Part shown: positions 1 to 8,131 of the stretch, one piece after another
Position numbering within the stretch: position 1 is the stretch's first letter
Layout: each line of letters begins with the position of its first letter
Source: CAXBCP01 sp047638395
Lineage (GTDB): Bacteria > Pseudomonadota > Alphaproteobacteria > MPNO01 > UBA830
Assembly (NCBI GenBank): GCA_047638395.1
Contig: JBLIMV010000004.1
Location: 124,001 to 188,000 of the forward strand
Direction: 5' to 3'
DNA: 64,000 nt
Notes under the pieces: generated by a model
Seen by the model: the letters and a program-made list of their open reading frames with translations, nothing else
Databases searched by the model: none
What the model was told of the DNA's origin: nothing
Position numbers and translations under genes: made by a program

Positions 1-237
1 GCGATCATCACCACCGATCTTCGCCTGAACGAGCCGCGCTACGCATCGCTGCCGAACATCATGAAGGCGAAGAAAAAGGCCATCGACGAGATGAGCCCCG
101 AAGATCTCGGCGTGGATGTCGCGCCGCGCCTGACGACGCTGAAAGTCACCGAGCCCGTCAAACGCGAAGGCGGCGTGAAAGTCGAATCTGTCGCCGAGCT
201 TGTCGATAAACTCAAAAATGAAGCGGGGGTCATCTGA
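1..237 (+). CDS. etfB: Electron transfer flavoprotein beta subunit, C-terminal part
   Basis: The window opens inside this gene, and only the last 78 residues are present. ETF is a soluble FAD/AMP heterodimer that carries electrons from acyl-CoA and other dehydrogenases to ETF:quinone oxidoreductase. The visible part contains the stretch RYASLPNIMKAKKKAI, which matches the beta-subunit recognition loop that docks client dehydrogenases (family knowledge). The stop codon TGA at 235-237 shares its last base with the ATG of etfA, so the two subunits are translationally coupled, as is usual. The identification is firm even though the N-terminal half lies outside the window. Confidence 0.95.
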   Translation, partial: AIITTDLRLNEPRYASLPNIMKAKKKAIDEMSPEDLGVDVAPRLTTLKVTEPVKREGGVKVESVAELVDKLKNEAGVI

Positions 238-1187
238 TGGCAGTTCTCGTTGTCGCCGATCACGATAATTCAGCAATCGTTCCCATCATGCTGAACACCG
301 TCACCGCTGCCGCCGCGATTTCGGGCGACGTGCATGTACTGGTCGCCGCCGAAGGCAGCGCCGCCGCCGCAGACGCCGCAAAGATCGCCGGCGTTTCCAA
401 GGTGCTTGCCGCCGATAGCGCGGCCTACGCACATCAGCTGGCCGAAAGCATCGCACCATTGGTTGTGCGCCTGGCGGGCGGATACAGCCACATCCTGTTC
501 CCGTCCAACACGTCGGGCAAAAACATTGCGCCGCGTGTCGCCGCCCTGCTCGACGTCGCGCAGATATCGGACATTGTCGAGGTTGTGTCCGAAGACACGT
601 TTGTTCGCCCGATCTATGCGGGCAACGCCATGGCCACCGTGCAGTCATCGGATTCGGTGAAAGTCATCACGGTCCGCGGCACGGCCTTTGCCGCCGCCGA
701 GGCAGAGGGTGGTTCTGCCGCCATTGATTCCATCGATGCCGCGGAAGATGCCGGCCTGTCGAGCTTCGTCAGCCAGGAACTGAGCAAGTCCGAACGCCCC
801 GAACTGACCGCTGCCCGCGTGATTATTTCGGGCGGGCGCGGGCTTCAGTCCGGCGAGAATTTCGAGATCATCGAAAAGGTCGCCGACAAGCTTGGCGCCG
901 CCGTCGGCGCATCGCGCGCCGCGGTCGATGCGGGCTACAAGCCCAATGATTACCAGGTCGGCCAGACCGGCAAGGTTGTCGCGCCGGAACTGTACATCGC
1001 GGTCGGCATTTCCGGCGCGATTCAGCATCTGGCGGGCATGAAGGATTCCAAGGTCATTGTCGCGATCAACAAGGATGAAGAAGCGCCGATCTTTACGGTC
1101 GCCGATTACGGCCTTGTCGGCGATCTGTTCAAGATCGTGCCCGAACTCGACGAAGAACTTGAAAAGCAGGGCATCACCCCCCGCTGA
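237..1187 (+). CDS. etfA: Electron transfer flavoprotein alpha subunit
   Basis: The protein has 316 residues, normal for bacterial EtfA. It forms the FAD-binding half of the ETF heterodimer with the product of the overlapping upstream gene. The N-terminal domain (about 1-190) is the adenine-nucleotide alpha-hydrolase-like fold. The C-terminal FAD domain shows SRAAVDAG at 225-232, QTGKVVAPELY at 243-253, GISGAIQH at 257-264 and AINKD at 276-280, all typical FAD contacts. The start ATG overlaps the etfB stop by one base. A 3-hydroxyacyl-CoA dehydrogenase follows 119 bases later on the same strand, which suits a fatty-acid or acyl-CoA oxidation role. Confidence 0.97.
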   Translation: MAVLVVADHDNSAIVPIMLNTVTAAAAISGDVHVLVAAEGSAAAADAAKIAGVSKVLAADSAAYAHQLAESIAPLVVRLAGGYSHILFPSNTSGKNIAPRVAALLDVAQISDIVEVVSEDTFVRPIYAGNAMATVQSSDSVKVITVRGTAFAAAEAEGGSAAIDSIDAAEDAGLSSFVSQELSKSERPELTAARVIISGGRGLQSGENFEIIEKVADKLGAAVGASRAAVDAGYKPNDYQVGQTGKVVAPELYIAVGISGAIQHLAGMKDSKVIVAINKDEEAPIFTVADYGLVGDLFKIVPELDEELEKQGITPR

Positions 1188-1306
1188 CACATCCGGCAGC
1201 GCAACGCCTCTGCCGCAACAAAATATAATGACAGGGAGTCATTTAGTCCCGGTGCGCCGATATGAAATTTGGCGGATGCCGGAACATCAACATAGGAGAG
1301 TAATTA

Positions 1307-2221
1307 GTGTCTGACATCCAGGATCCGGGTGCTACGCCCGAAGCCATGAGCATCAAGAAAATCGGCGTTATCGGTGCAGGCCAGATGGGGTCCGGCATTT
1401 CGCATGTCGCCGCCGTCGCCGGCATCGACGTCGTCATGAGCGATATCTCGCAGGAGCAGCTCGACAAGGCCGTGGCCACGATCGACAAGAACCTGGAACG
1501 CCAGGTCCAGCGCGAAAAGATCACCGCCCTCGACAAGCAGGACGCCCTCGACCGGCTGTCCGGCTCGACCGAGTACTCGGCACTCAGCGAATGCGATATC
1601 GTCATCGAGGCCGCGACCGAGAACGAAAGCGTCAAACGCGAAATCTATAAGGCGATGATCCCGTCGCTGCGTCCCGATACCATCATCGCATCCAACACAT
1701 CGTCGATTTCGATCACCCGGCTTGGCGCCACCACCGACCGGCCGGAAAAATTCATGGGCATGCATTTCATGAACCCGGTGCCGATCATGCAGCTGGTCGA
1801 ACTGATCCCGGGCATCGCCACCGACAAGACGACCCACAAGATTGTCGAAGGCCTGACCTACCGCCTCGCCAAAACCCCGGTCATTTCCGAGGATTTCCCG
1901 GCCTTTATCGTCAACCGCATCCTGCTGCCGATGATCAACGAGGCCGTCTACACGCTGCATGAAGGCATCGGCTCGATTAAGGACATCGACACCGGCCTGA
2001 AGCTCGGCGCAAACCATCCGATGGGCCCGCTGGAACTGGCCGATTTTATCGGTCTGGACACCTGCCTGTCGGTCATGCAGGTGCTCTATGACGGGCTTGC
2101 CGATACCAAGTACCGGCCCTGCCCGCTGCTTGCCAAATATGTTGAAGCAGGCTGGCTCGGCCGCAAGACCGGCAAGGGCTTTTACGATTATTCCGGCGAC
2201 CAGCCGGTACCGACCCGCTAA
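1307..2221 (+). CDS. 3-hydroxybutyryl-CoA / 3-hydroxyacyl-CoA dehydrogenase
   Basis: The protein has 304 residues and oxidises (S)-3-hydroxyacyl-CoA with NAD, or runs in reverse for polyhydroxybutyrate/butanoyl-CoA metabolism. The Rossmann glycine motif GAGQMGSG is at 23-30. The catalytic His is H153 in MGMHFMNPVP, with its partner glutamate at 165, and the C-terminal helical domain ends with GRKTGKGFYDY at 285-295. I chose the GTG at 1307 because AGGAGAG at 1294-1300 is a good ribosome binding site. An ATG 13 codons later would remove a short non-conserved leader and is possible. The gene follows etfBA and ends at a strong terminator. Hbd, PaaH and FadB-like single-domain enzymes cannot be told apart here. 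Confidence 0.93.
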   Translation: MSDIQDPGATPEAMSIKKIGVIGAGQMGSGISHVAAVAGIDVVMSDISQEQLDKAVATIDKNLERQVQREKITALDKQDALDRLSGSTEYSALSECDIVIEAATENESVKREIYKAMIPSLRPDTIIASNTSSISITRLGATTDRPEKFMGMHFMNPVPIMQLVELIPGIATDKTTHKIVEGLTYRLAKTPVISEDFPAFIVNRILLPMINEAVYTLHEGIGSIKDIDTGLKLGANHPMGPLELADFIGLDTCLSVMQVLYDGLADTKYRPCPLLAKYVEAGWLGRKTGKGFYDYSGDQPVPTR

Positions 2222-2236
2222 TTCCGGTCGACGATC

Positions 2237-2273
2237 CAACAAAACCCCCGGGCGATGTCCGGGGGTTTTGTTG
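2237..2273. terminator. Strong bidirectional intrinsic terminator
   Basis: A perfect 15-bp stem (2237-2251 with 2259-2273) closes a 7-base loop. A-rich and T-rich ends flank a GC core, so it works as a rho-independent terminator in both directions. It lies between the convergent hydroxyacyl-CoA dehydrogenase gene (+) and the luciferase-like gene (-). Confidence 0.93.
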
Positions 2274-2299
2274 TGCTGATCGCGCCGGAAGGGTGCGCC

Positions 2300-3496
2300 C
2301 TATTCTGCCGCCTGGGTCGGCGCTGCCGCCAGGTTCGGTTCCCACTTCCCCGCCCCTTCGAGCGCCATCGCTGCGGGCATCACATCCCGTGCAAACCGCT
2401 CCATCGACGCGACGGTCAGGTCATGCGGCATGCTGGCAATCTGGAACATGCCAAGAAAATACCCGAGCCCCACATCGGCATGACAGGCGGCGAGTTTTTC
2501 ACGCACCGTATCCGCGCTGCCGACGATGATCACATCGCGTTCCATGAGGGATTCAACGGTGTGCGTGGACACCAGGCTCGATTTCGTTTTGAGCACGCGC
2601 TTGTAGGATTCGACCGACATATAGCCCGGTGGCAGCAGCAGCGAGATCGAATACCGCAGCAGTTTGTTGAAGAACAGCTCCACGTGCGGGCGGACTTCCT
2701 CAATCGCCTGCGCATCCGTCTCTCCGACATAGACCGGCGCGGCCCAACCTAGCTGATCGGACGTCGCCGCATATCCGTGATCGTGCGCAACCTGGCGATA
2801 GGCGTTGTGGAACCGGACCACATTCTGGAACGGCGAGTAGGTCTGCAGATAGGTATATTTCCGGTCGGGATGCGCCGCCCATTCGATGGTCTCGGTCGAC
2901 CCCTGGCTCGGCACCCAGATGGGCGGATGCGGATCCTGGTACGGCCGGGGCCAGGTGTTCACATAATCAAAATGGTAATGCTTTCCTTCGAACGCGAACG
3001 GGCCCTCTTTGGTCCAGGCCTGGATAACCAGATCGTGCGCTTCGTGGAACCGCTCGTGACTGAAAGCCGGGTTCGCCCCCATTGAGTAATATTCCGCGCC
3101 GAGCCCCCGCACCATGCCGCTGATCAGCCGCCCACCGGTGATGCAGTCGATCATCGCGTGTTCTTCGGCGAGCGTCTGGGGATGGTCGCGGATACCGAAC
3201 GCATTGCCGAGAATGGCGATTTTTATCCGTTCGGTCTGGCGCGCCAACGCGGACGCCATGACAACCGGCGACGGCATCAGCCCATAGGCATTCTGGTGGT
3301 GTTCGTTGACGCAGACACCGTCAAAGCCAAGTTCTTCGGCGTATTCAAGCTCGTCCAGATAGCGATTATAGAGCTCATGTCCTTTGACGGGATCGAAGTT
3401 CGAATTGGGATAGGTCACCCAACAGGTATCGTATTCCTTGTCGTAATCAGGATCGACATAGGCATAGGGCATCAGGTGGAATAGAAAGACTTTCAT
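2300..3496 (-). CDS. Luciferase-like flavin monooxygenase (LLM class), copy 1
   Basis: The protein has 398 residues and belongs to the bacterial luciferase superfamily, a TIM barrel that uses reduced FMN or F420 with oxygen. The N-terminal strand MKVFLFHLMPYAY, the block GFDGVCVNEHHQNAYG near residue 58 and RLISGMVRGLGAEYYSMG near 130 are typical of the alkanal monooxygenase/LLM fold. It ends 26 bases from the terminator at 2237-2273. It is a close tandem paralogue of the gene at 3525-4694, which lies upstream in the same operon, 28 bases away. The substrate cannot be read from sequence; many relatives act on hydrocarbons, sulfonates or xenobiotics. Confidence 0.88.
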   Translation of the reverse strand: MKVFLFHLMPYAYVDPDYDKEYDTCWVTYPNSNFDPVKGHELYNRYLDELEYAEELGFDGVCVNEHHQNAYGLMPSPVVMASALARQTERIKIAILGNAFGIRDHPQTLAEEHAMIDCITGGRLISGMVRGLGAEYYSMGANPAFSHERFHEAHDLVIQAWTKEGPFAFEGKHYHFDYVNTWPRPYQDPHPPIWVPSQGSTETIEWAAHPDRKYTYLQTYSPFQNVVRFHNAYRQVAHDHGYAATSDQLGWAAPVYVGETDAQAIEEVRPHVELFFNKLLRYSISLLLPPGYMSVESYKRVLKTKSSLVSTHTVESLMERDVIIVGSADTVREKLAACHADVGLGYFLGMFQIASMPHDLTVASMERFARDVMPAAMALEGAGKWEPNLAAAPTQAAE

Positions 3497-3524
3497 TGGC
3501 GTTTCCCGCTCTTATCGCTCCCGC

Positions 3525-4694
3525 CTACTCGGCCGCGACCTGTTCCTTTGTACCGAACTGCTTTGCCGCCGGCATCACGTGTTCGGCAAAGCGTTTCATA
3601 CTGGCGACCGTCATGTCATGCGGCATAGAGGCAATCTGGAACATACCGAGGAAGTGACCGACGCCGGCTTCGCGCTGGCAGTATTCCAGCCGCTTGCGCA
3701 CGGTATCCGGGCTGCCGCAAATGACGATCCCGGCTTCGACCAGCTCTTCCATTGAACGCACCTTAGACAGCCCGCCCTTGTGCTTCATGACATTCTTGTA
3801 GGACCGCAGGCTGAGATACCCGGGCGGCAACAGCATTTCGGGCGTCATCCGCAGGAACTTGTTGAAAAACGCCTCGACGTGCGGGCGTGCCTCTTCCATC
3901 GCCTGCTCGTCGGTTTCGCCGACATAGATCGGCGCCGCCCAGCCGAGCTGAGAATCCTGAGCCTCGTAACCGTACTGGTCACGCGCGATGTCGCGATACA
4001 TCTGCAGGAATTTCTTCACCGCATCGAACGGGCTGTAGGTCTGCAGATAGGTATATTTGCGATCAGGGTGCGCCGCCCATTCGATCGTTTCAAGCGACCC
4101 CTGGGACGGGCACCAGATCGGCGGGTGCGGCTGCTGATACGGACGCGGCCAGACGTTCACGTATTCGAAGTGAAAATGCTTTCCTTCAAACGCGAACGGA
4201 CCTTCTTTGGTCCATGCCTGGATGACCAGATCGTGCGCTTCGTGGAAACGCTCGTGGCTGACAGCCGGGTTCGCGCCCATCGAATAATATTCAGCGCCGA
4301 TACCGCGCACCATGCCGCTGATCAGCCGGCCACCGGTGATGCAATCGATCATCGCGTGTTCTTCGGCGAGGGTCAGCGGATGTTCGCGAATACCGAACGC
4401 ATTGCCAAGCACCGCGATCTTTACCTTCGATGTGCGCCGCGCCAGCGCGGCGGCGGGCACGATCGGCGACGGCATCATGCCGTAGGCGTTCTGGTGATGC
4501 TCGTTCACACAAAGCCCGTCGAAGCCGAGCTCTTCACCCATCTCCAGTTCGTCGAGATAGGTGTTGTAGAGATAGTGCCCCATCTTCGGATCGAAGTTCG
4601 AATTGGGATACACCACCCAGGACGCCTTGTACTGCTTGTCGTAGTCCAGATCGAGACACGCATAGGGCATCAAGTGGAATAGAAAACACTGCAT
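3525..4694 (-). CDS. Luciferase-like flavin monooxygenase (LLM class), copy 2
   Basis: The protein has 389 residues and is promoter-proximal in a two-gene operon with the paralogue at 2300-3496. The two share long identical blocks, for example LAEEHAMIDCITGGRLISGM and SHERFHEAHDLVIQAWTKEG, so they arose by tandem duplication and then diverged, mostly in the C-terminal half. The conserved NEHHQNAYG block near residue 62 is the usual LLM active-site region. The start ATG at 4694 is the natural one: the first residues align with those of the paralogue. The pair may form a heteromer, as luxA/luxB do, but this is inference. The divergent neighbour is the urc operon. Confidence 0.88.
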   Translation of the reverse strand: MQCFLFHLMPYACLDLDYDKQYKASWVVYPNSNFDPKMGHYLYNTYLDELEMGEELGFDGLCVNEHHQNAYGMMPSPIVPAAALARRTSKVKIAVLGNAFGIREHPLTLAEEHAMIDCITGGRLISGMVRGIGAEYYSMGANPAVSHERFHEAHDLVIQAWTKEGPFAFEGKHFHFEYVNVWPRPYQQPHPPIWCPSQGSLETIEWAAHPDRKYTYLQTYSPFDAVKKFLQMYRDIARDQYGYEAQDSQLGWAAPIYVGETDEQAMEEARPHVEAFFNKFLRMTPEMLLPPGYLSLRSYKNVMKHKGGLSKVRSMEELVEAGIVICGSPDTVRKRLEYCQREAGVGHFLGMFQIASMPHDMTVASMKRFAEHVMPAAKQFGTKEQVAAE

Positions 4695-4951
4695 GGCGGC
4701 TTCCCCATTTTATAAGCTTACGAACGATTATAGCCGGATTCCGGGGGAACAAAACCTCCAGCAACATCCTGTAAAAAAACAGGCTGCCGGCCAAATAAAA
4801 CACCCCCAATTGCCCAATATTTGCACATCTTAGAACGACGGGATGTCCGCACAGATATTAAAGCGAAATACAAAGATCAAAAAAATTAATAGACGGGCAA
4901 CCATATATTGCGTACTTTTACTCGCTTGTTGCGGAAACCAGAGTTGTCGCC

Positions 4952-6196
4952 ATGAGCACCCCTGAACATATTATCCTGACTTCGCACCCCCCCGGTGGAG
5001 AAGCGCAAACGACCCCGATCCACTGGGGGGAATCCGATCCGGCAAAGCGCGGACCGATTATTGGCACCGTCACGGATTCGACGGCGCGGAACGTAATCGG
5101 CACCCATTCGGGCAGCTATTCCGTCTATCTTGCGGCGTCCGTCGCGGCGGGCCGGCTGAACCCGGATTTCAAGCCCGATCTTCACAATACGTCGCCGATC
5201 ATCGATATCGGCCCGTACCCCCAATGGTCCGAGCCGGGCAAAATCGTCTCGCTCGATCCGTTCGGGCACATCGTCACCGAATGCTTTGCCGATCAGCTTG
5301 CGGCCGGCATCAACATCCGGCCGACCATTGCCGTCACCCAGGCACGGCTGTCGATGCTGGAAATGCGCGAAGCCATCACGCTGGGACGCCTGAAAGCCGA
5401 TGGCAAGGTTCTGATGGATAACGGCGACGTCCACGTCACCAAGATCGCGGTCGATCCGGTCTGGCATCTCCCCGGCATGGCCGAGCGCCTTGGCTGCGAT
5501 ACCAGCACGCTGCGCCACGCCCTGTTTACCTATACCGGCGGGATGTATCCCGAACTGGTCACCCGGAACGACCTTGAAGTTTTCCTACCGCCGATCGGCG
5601 GGCTGTCCGCCTATATCATCGGCGACCCGGCGACCCTGTCGGATAAATCCGCGCCGCTGGCCTGCCGGGTGCACGACGAATGCAACGGCTCCGACGTGTT
5701 CGGTTCGGACATCTGCACCTGTCGCCCCTATCTGACCCACGGAATCGAACTCTGTGTGGAAATGGCGCAGCAGGGCGGCAACGGGCTTGTGGTCTATAAC
5801 CGCAAGGAAGGCCGCGCCCTTGGCGAGGTCACCAAGTTTCTCGTCTACAATGCGCGCAAGCGGCAGGAAGAAGGCGACAATGCGGCCAAATACTTTGAGC
5901 GGACAGAATGCGTCGCCGGCGTTCAGGACGCACGCTTCCAGGAACTGATGCCCGATATTTTTCACTGGCTGGGTGTTCAGCGTCTCGACCGCTTTGCCTC
6001 GGCAAGCGATATGAAGCACGACGCGCTTGTCAGCCAGGGCATTGAAATCGGCGAACGTCTCGACCTGCCGGAAGAACTGATACCGGAAGATGCGCAAGTC
6101 GAAATGGAAGCCAAAAAAGCCGCCGGGTATTTCACCCAGGCCGTCATCAAGGATGCGGATGCGCTGAAAGACGTCAAAGGGCGCGATCTGCTGTGA
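4952..6196 (+). CDS. urc1: Urc1-type GTP cyclohydrolase II homologue (uracil catabolism)
   Basis: The protein has 414 residues, about twice the length of a RibA catalytic domain. The C-terminal half carries the GTP cyclohydrolase II zinc pattern C244-x10-C255-x-C257 (context HDEC...ICTC) and the YNRKEGR motif at 282-288. The usual Arg before the second zinc cysteine is missing, and the segment after YxRxEGR departs from riboflavin-pathway enzymes. The roughly 200-residue N-terminal extension and the neighbours (DUF1688/Urc4 and uracil phosphoribosyltransferase) fit URC1 of the fungal URC uracil-degradation pathway rather than riboflavin synthesis. The GTG of urc4 overlaps its stop codon. The reaction of Urc1 is not settled; a ring-opening step on a uracil-derived ribotide is the usual proposal. 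Confidence 0.85.
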   Translation: MSTPEHIILTSHPPGGEAQTTPIHWGESDPAKRGPIIGTVTDSTARNVIGTHSGSYSVYLAASVAAGRLNPDFKPDLHNTSPIIDIGPYPQWSEPGKIVSLDPFGHIVTECFADQLAAGINIRPTIAVTQARLSMLEMREAITLGRLKADGKVLMDNGDVHVTKIAVDPVWHLPGMAERLGCDTSTLRHALFTYTGGMYPELVTRNDLEVFLPPIGGLSAYIIGDPATLSDKSAPLACRVHDECNGSDVFGSDICTCRPYLTHGIELCVEMAQQGGNGLVVYNRKEGRALGEVTKFLVYNARKRQEEGDNAAKYFERTECVAGVQDARFQELMPDIFHWLGVQRLDRFASASDMKHDALVSQGIEIGERLDLPEELIPEDAQVEMEAKKAAGYFTQAVIKDADALKDVKGRDLL

Positions 6197-7446
6197 GCGC
6201 CCGGGCCACTCAGATCGCCGCTGCCGATCCTTCGGCCGCGGCCATTCGCGATCTTATGACCCCGGAAGCGGTCAGGACCCGCTGCGGGGAAATCCTCGCC
6301 ATCGGTTTTGAAGGGGGGCTGACCTGGTTCGACGTCGACCCCACACGCCTTGGAGAGGCCGCGGACCGCGTCGTGACCGAAATTCGCACCAACTACCCGT
6401 CGCTCGACGTTCCGTTCCACAGCCGATGGCGGCATTTCGAATTCAACGGTGTCGACCTGTGGGCAAATCGCGCCGCACAGGCAGGCCTGAACGGGACTGA
6501 TCTCGCCGCCGCGGCGGGCGATCTTGCCATTATTTCCGTCCTGCTGGACGCAGGCGCCGGGCCGGACTGGGTATATGAAGACGCGGATACCGGCCTGCGG
6601 CTCGGGCGTTCGGAAGGGCTCGCACTCGCAAGTCTGCGCCTGTTCGAGGCGGGCGCGCTGAGCAGTGTTGCAAACGATCGTTTACGCGCCGATGCGGACG
6701 CGCTGATGGCCTTGACCCCGGAACGGCTGGGCGAGGTGTTTCAGGTCACCCCGAAAAACCCACTTGTCGGACTGGAACAGCGTGCGGGCCTGTTGCAGAA
6801 GCTCGGTCAGGCCATTGCCGACCGGCCGGATGTGTTCGGCGCCGGCGAGGCCACACGTCCCGGGAATATCCTGCTCTGGCTAAAAAAACAGGGGAACGTC
6901 GAGGCGCGCGATATACTGCTCGCCCTTCTCGATACCCTCACAGATATCTGGCCGTCACCGGTGCGTATCGGCAACGTGCCGTTGGGCGATGTCGGCCGGC
7001 ATCCGGCCGTTTCGCGCACAGACGCCTCGTCGGGCATTGTGCCGTTCCACAAGCTGTCGCAATGGCTTTCTTATTCGCTGATCGAACCGTTGCAGCAATC
7101 CGGGACACCCGTCACGGCGCTCGACGGGCTGACGGGGCTCGCGGAATACCGGAATGGCGGCCTGTTTATGGATGCCGGCGTGCTGTCGCTGAAGGACCCC
7201 TCATTGTCCGCTCAGGCGCACGCGCCGTCGAGCGAGCTGATCGTCGAATGGCGGGCGCTGACCGTCGCGCTGCTCGACCGGATCGCGGACGACGTGCGCG
7301 CAGCACTGGACGTCGCTGCTGATGCGCTGCCGCTGGCGAGTGTGCTGCAGGGCGGCACCTGGTCTGCCGGACGCAAGATCGCCGCCGAGGCGCGCGATGG
7401 CGGCGGGCCGCCGTTGATTATTCAAAGCGATGCAACCGTGTTCTAG
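6193..7446 (+). CDS. urc4: Urc4-like protein (DUF1688 family)
   Basis: The protein has 417 residues and belongs, as far as I can recognise it, to the DUF1688 family, whose fungal member URC4 is needed for uracil catabolism. Seen directly: a soluble protein with no signal peptide or membrane segment, the conserved-looking block PFHSRWRHFEFNGVDLW near residue 76, and RIGNVPLGDVGRHPAV near residue 257. Translation starts at a GTG that overlaps the urc1 stop (GTGA), so the two are translationally coupled. The upp gene starts 11 bases after its stop. The biochemical activity of the family is unknown to me; the role is assigned from context. Confidence 0.8.
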   Translation: MSARATQIAAADPSAAAIRDLMTPEAVRTRCGEILAIGFEGGLTWFDVDPTRLGEAADRVVTEIRTNYPSLDVPFHSRWRHFEFNGVDLWANRAAQAGLNGTDLAAAAGDLAIISVLLDAGAGPDWVYEDADTGLRLGRSEGLALASLRLFEAGALSSVANDRLRADADALMALTPERLGEVFQVTPKNPLVGLEQRAGLLQKLGQAIADRPDVFGAGEATRPGNILLWLKKQGNVEARDILLALLDTLTDIWPSPVRIGNVPLGDVGRHPAVSRTDASSGIVPFHKLSQWLSYSLIEPLQQSGTPVTALDGLTGLAEYRNGGLFMDAGVLSLKDPSLSAQAHAPSSELIVEWRALTVALLDRIADDVRAALDVAADALPLASVLQGGTWSAGRKIAAEARDGGGPPLIIQSDATVF

Positions 7447-7456
7447 GGGAAAGACC

Positions 7457-8113
7457 GTGACCAACCAGACCATTCGGGCGACGAACGCCACCATCGAAGT
7501 CGTCGACCATCCGCTGGTGCAGCATAAGCTCACCCTGATCCGCGACAGCAAAACGGATTCCGCGCTCTTCCGGGACGGGTTGCGCGAGATCAGCCAGTTA
7601 CTGGCCTATGAGGTCTGCCGCGACCTCGAACCTGAAAAGGTCGAAATCAACACGCCGCTGGAGCCGATGACCGGCAGCCGCATCGACGGTGGCAAACTCT
7701 GTCTCGTCTCTATCCTGCGCGCCGGTAACGGCCTGCTCGACGGCATGCTGGACCTGATGCCGACTGCCGGCGTCGGCCATATCGGCCTGTACCGGGAACC
7801 GGAGACCCATGTGCCGGTGGAATACTACATCAAGCTGCCGGACCGGCTTGAAGAGCGGCTCTGCATCGTCGTCGACCCCATGCTGGCGACGGGCGGATCC
7901 GCCACGGCCGCGGTCCAGCGACTGAAACAGGCCGGTGCGAAGCGCATAAAGTTCGTCTGTGTGGTCGCCGCGCCGGAAGGGCTGGAAGTCTTCACAAAAG
8001 CGCACCCGGATGTCCCGGTCGTCACTGCGGCGATCGACCGCGAGCTCGACGATCACGCCTATATACGTCCGGGCCTCGGCGATGCGGGCGACCGGATGTA
8101 CGGCACGAAATAG
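7457..8113 (+). CDS. upp: Uracil phosphoribosyltransferase
   Basis: The protein has 218 residues and makes UMP from uracil and PRPP. The PRPP-binding loop DPMLATGGS is at 140-148, and the C-terminal uracil-binding region ends in AYIRPGLGDAGDRMYGT, the standard UPRT ending. I chose the GTG at 7457, preceded by AGGGGAAAG, over the ATG at 7430, which would overlap the urc4 stop and lacks a ribosome binding site. As the third gene of the urc1-urc4-upp operon it is the bacterial counterpart of fungal URC6, which feeds uracil as UMP into degradation. It could also serve plain salvage. Confidence 0.94.
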   Translation: MTNQTIRATNATIEVVDHPLVQHKLTLIRDSKTDSALFRDGLREISQLLAYEVCRDLEPEKVEINTPLEPMTGSRIDGGKLCLVSILRAGNGLLDGMLDLMPTAGVGHIGLYREPETHVPVEYYIKLPDRLEERLCIVVDPMLATGGSATAAVQRLKQAGAKRIKFVCVVAAPEGLEVFTKAHPDVPVVTAAIDRELDDHAYIRPGLGDAGDRMYGTK

Positions 8114-8131
8114 CGGATAACGGACGGGTTT

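Noticed and set aside
4768..4783. Small hairpin CCTGT/ACAGG as a terminator before the luciferase-like genes
   Set aside because: Only 5 bp, located in a divergent promoter region where no transcript should end.
4952..6196. Riboflavin-pathway ribA
   Set aside because: Zinc cysteines match, but the long N-terminal extension, divergent substrate region and the DUF1688/upp neighbours favour Urc1.
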